From assembly GCF_000165505.1 (NCBI RefSeq), contig NC_014632.1:1798001-1862000 (forward strand): a stretch of DNA of 64,000 nucleotides. The letters run 5' to 3'. Every line of letters begins with the position of its first letter. The first letter of the stretch is position 1. The DNA is from Ilyobacter polytropus DSM 2926 (lineage in GTDB: Bacteria > Fusobacteriota > Fusobacteriia > Fusobacteriales > Fusobacteriaceae). The position numbers were made by a program, and so were the translations under genes. Shown here piece after piece: positions 63,323-64,000 of the stretch. A model generated the notes under the pieces. The model did no database searches. It worked only from the letters and a program-made list of their open reading frames with translations, and was not told the DNA's origin.

Positions 63323-64000
63323 TCACATCACATAATTTTTTAACAAATCTTTTACTTCATTCGAATCCCTACAGGATAATATTTTATTCTTTAATTTTCT
63401 TATATCATTCATATCGCTGTTTCTTATCAAGTGTTTCGCCCTTGGTAAAAAAGAAGCGAGCATACTCAAATCCTTAATTCCAAAACTCATAAATGCTATT
63501 ATAGCCATAGGATCTCCAGCCATCTCACCGCAGACACTTACTTTTTTCCCGTGTCTTATCCCGGCTTCTGCCACCATATTTATTGCCCTTAGTACTGCAG
63601 GGTCATAGCAGTCATAGATATGAGCTACATCGTCACTCAGCCTGTCTGCAGCGAGTATATACTGCGTCAGGTCATTGGTTCCTATACTAAAGAAGTCTAC
63701 CTTTTCTCCAAAAACATCTGCCAAAAGTGCAGCAGAAGGAACCTCTATCATTATCCCTACCTCTATATCATCTTTATAATCTACTTTTGCAGCCTTCAAT
63801 TCATTCTTGACCTCTTGTAGAATTTTATCAGCTTCTTCTATCTCCCATAGATTTGTCACCATAGGATACATTATCTTGATATTTTTTCCGTAAGCTACCC
63901 TCAGTATCGCCTTTAGTTGCTCTTTAAATATACTTTTATGGGATAAAGTAAACCTTAGACCTCTAAGCCCTAGAAATGGGTTTTCCTCATCGTTCATCTC
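63323..64000 (-). CDS. ptsI: PTS enzyme I, 3' part cut by window edge
   Basis: The C-terminal 225 residues of phosphoenolpyruvate-protein phosphotransferase, open to the right edge. It contains the PEP-binding barrel: NPFLGLRGLRFTL, MYPMVTNLWEI, GIMIEVPSAALLADVFGEKVDFFSIGTNDLTQYILAADR, and the active-site Cys in VSVCGEMAGD. The N-terminal His domain lies outside. It passes phosphate to HPr encoded 21 bases later. Confidence 0.93.
   Translation of the reverse strand, partial: EMNDEENPFLGLRGLRFTLSHKSIFKEQLKAILRVAYGKNIKIMYPMVTNLWEIEEADKILQEVKNELKAAKVDYKDDIEVGIMIEVPSAALLADVFGEKVDFFSIGTNDLTQYILAADRLSDDVAHIYDCYDPAVLRAINMVAEAGIRHGKKVSVCGEMAGDPMAIIAFMSFGIKDLSMLASFLPRAKHLIRNSDMNDIRKLKNKILSCRDSNEVKDLLKNYVM

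Overview
The window looks like a chromosome segment of a low-GC, Gram-negative, anaerobic, fermentative bacterium, most likely a member of the Fusobacteriota (Ilyobacter, Propionigenium, Cetobacterium or Fusobacterium type). The basis is AT-rich DNA with AGGAGG ribosome-binding sites and many TTGACA-17-TATAAT promoters, together with an outer membrane (LptD homologue, signal-peptide barrel protein) and Firmicute-like genes and controls (RNase J, YlqF/RbgA, TlyA, lysine riboswitch, two NhaC-type carriers). The taxon is an inference; no rRNA, tRNA, CRISPR array, insertion sequence or prophage was found.

Layout. 1-2687: a GAF-domain sensor cut by the left edge, and galE. 2688-5626: two very small ORFs behind a palindromic promoter, then a TetR regulator and a MATE exporter that share operator-like inverted repeats. 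5627-9574: a leader with a duplicated palindromic motif, then NhaC carrier, PLP aminotransferase and D-2-hydroxyacid dehydrogenase, which look like one amino-acid fermentation unit. 9596-11841: thrS preceded by a leader peptide with four consecutive Thr codons and mutually exclusive hairpins, a complete ribosome-mediated attenuator. 11911-16582: a large inverted repeat, an LptD-like protein and a divergent outer-membrane protein. 16662-22557: DUF3870 protein, a 0.5-kb non-coding repeat element, ilvE and gdhA (divergent), two tandem thioredoxins, tcdA and a flavodoxin. 22735-30292: recG, pilT, proS, yebC, a degenerate uracil-DNA-glycosylase-like protein and walJ/yycJ. 30355-31649: a LexA/CI-type repressor facing a 68-codon gene and a candidate small RNA. 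31683-36451: EamA carrier, SPFH/NfeD pair, and a lysine riboswitch controlling a second NhaC carrier.

36472-55236 is one tight cluster of twenty minus-strand housekeeping genes (folP, nadE, rbgA, rsmI, ctpA, tlyA, HD protein, dxs, DUF212, yhbY, rnj, mrdA, mreD-like, rsfS, LytR_C, mtaB, rsmE, rrf2, ruvB, DUF445) covering ribosome maturation, isoprenoids, cell wall and DNA repair. 55430-64000 holds an unknown RHH-like protein, an osmoprotectant ABC operon with two binding proteins, rpsA, ispH, ptsH and the 3' part of ptsI at the right edge.

The strongest new signal is the threonine attenuator in front of thrS. Also worth attention are the candidate sRNA beside the S24 repressor, the duplicated leader motif before nhaC, and an A9 tract that takes the natural ATG of mrdA out of frame.
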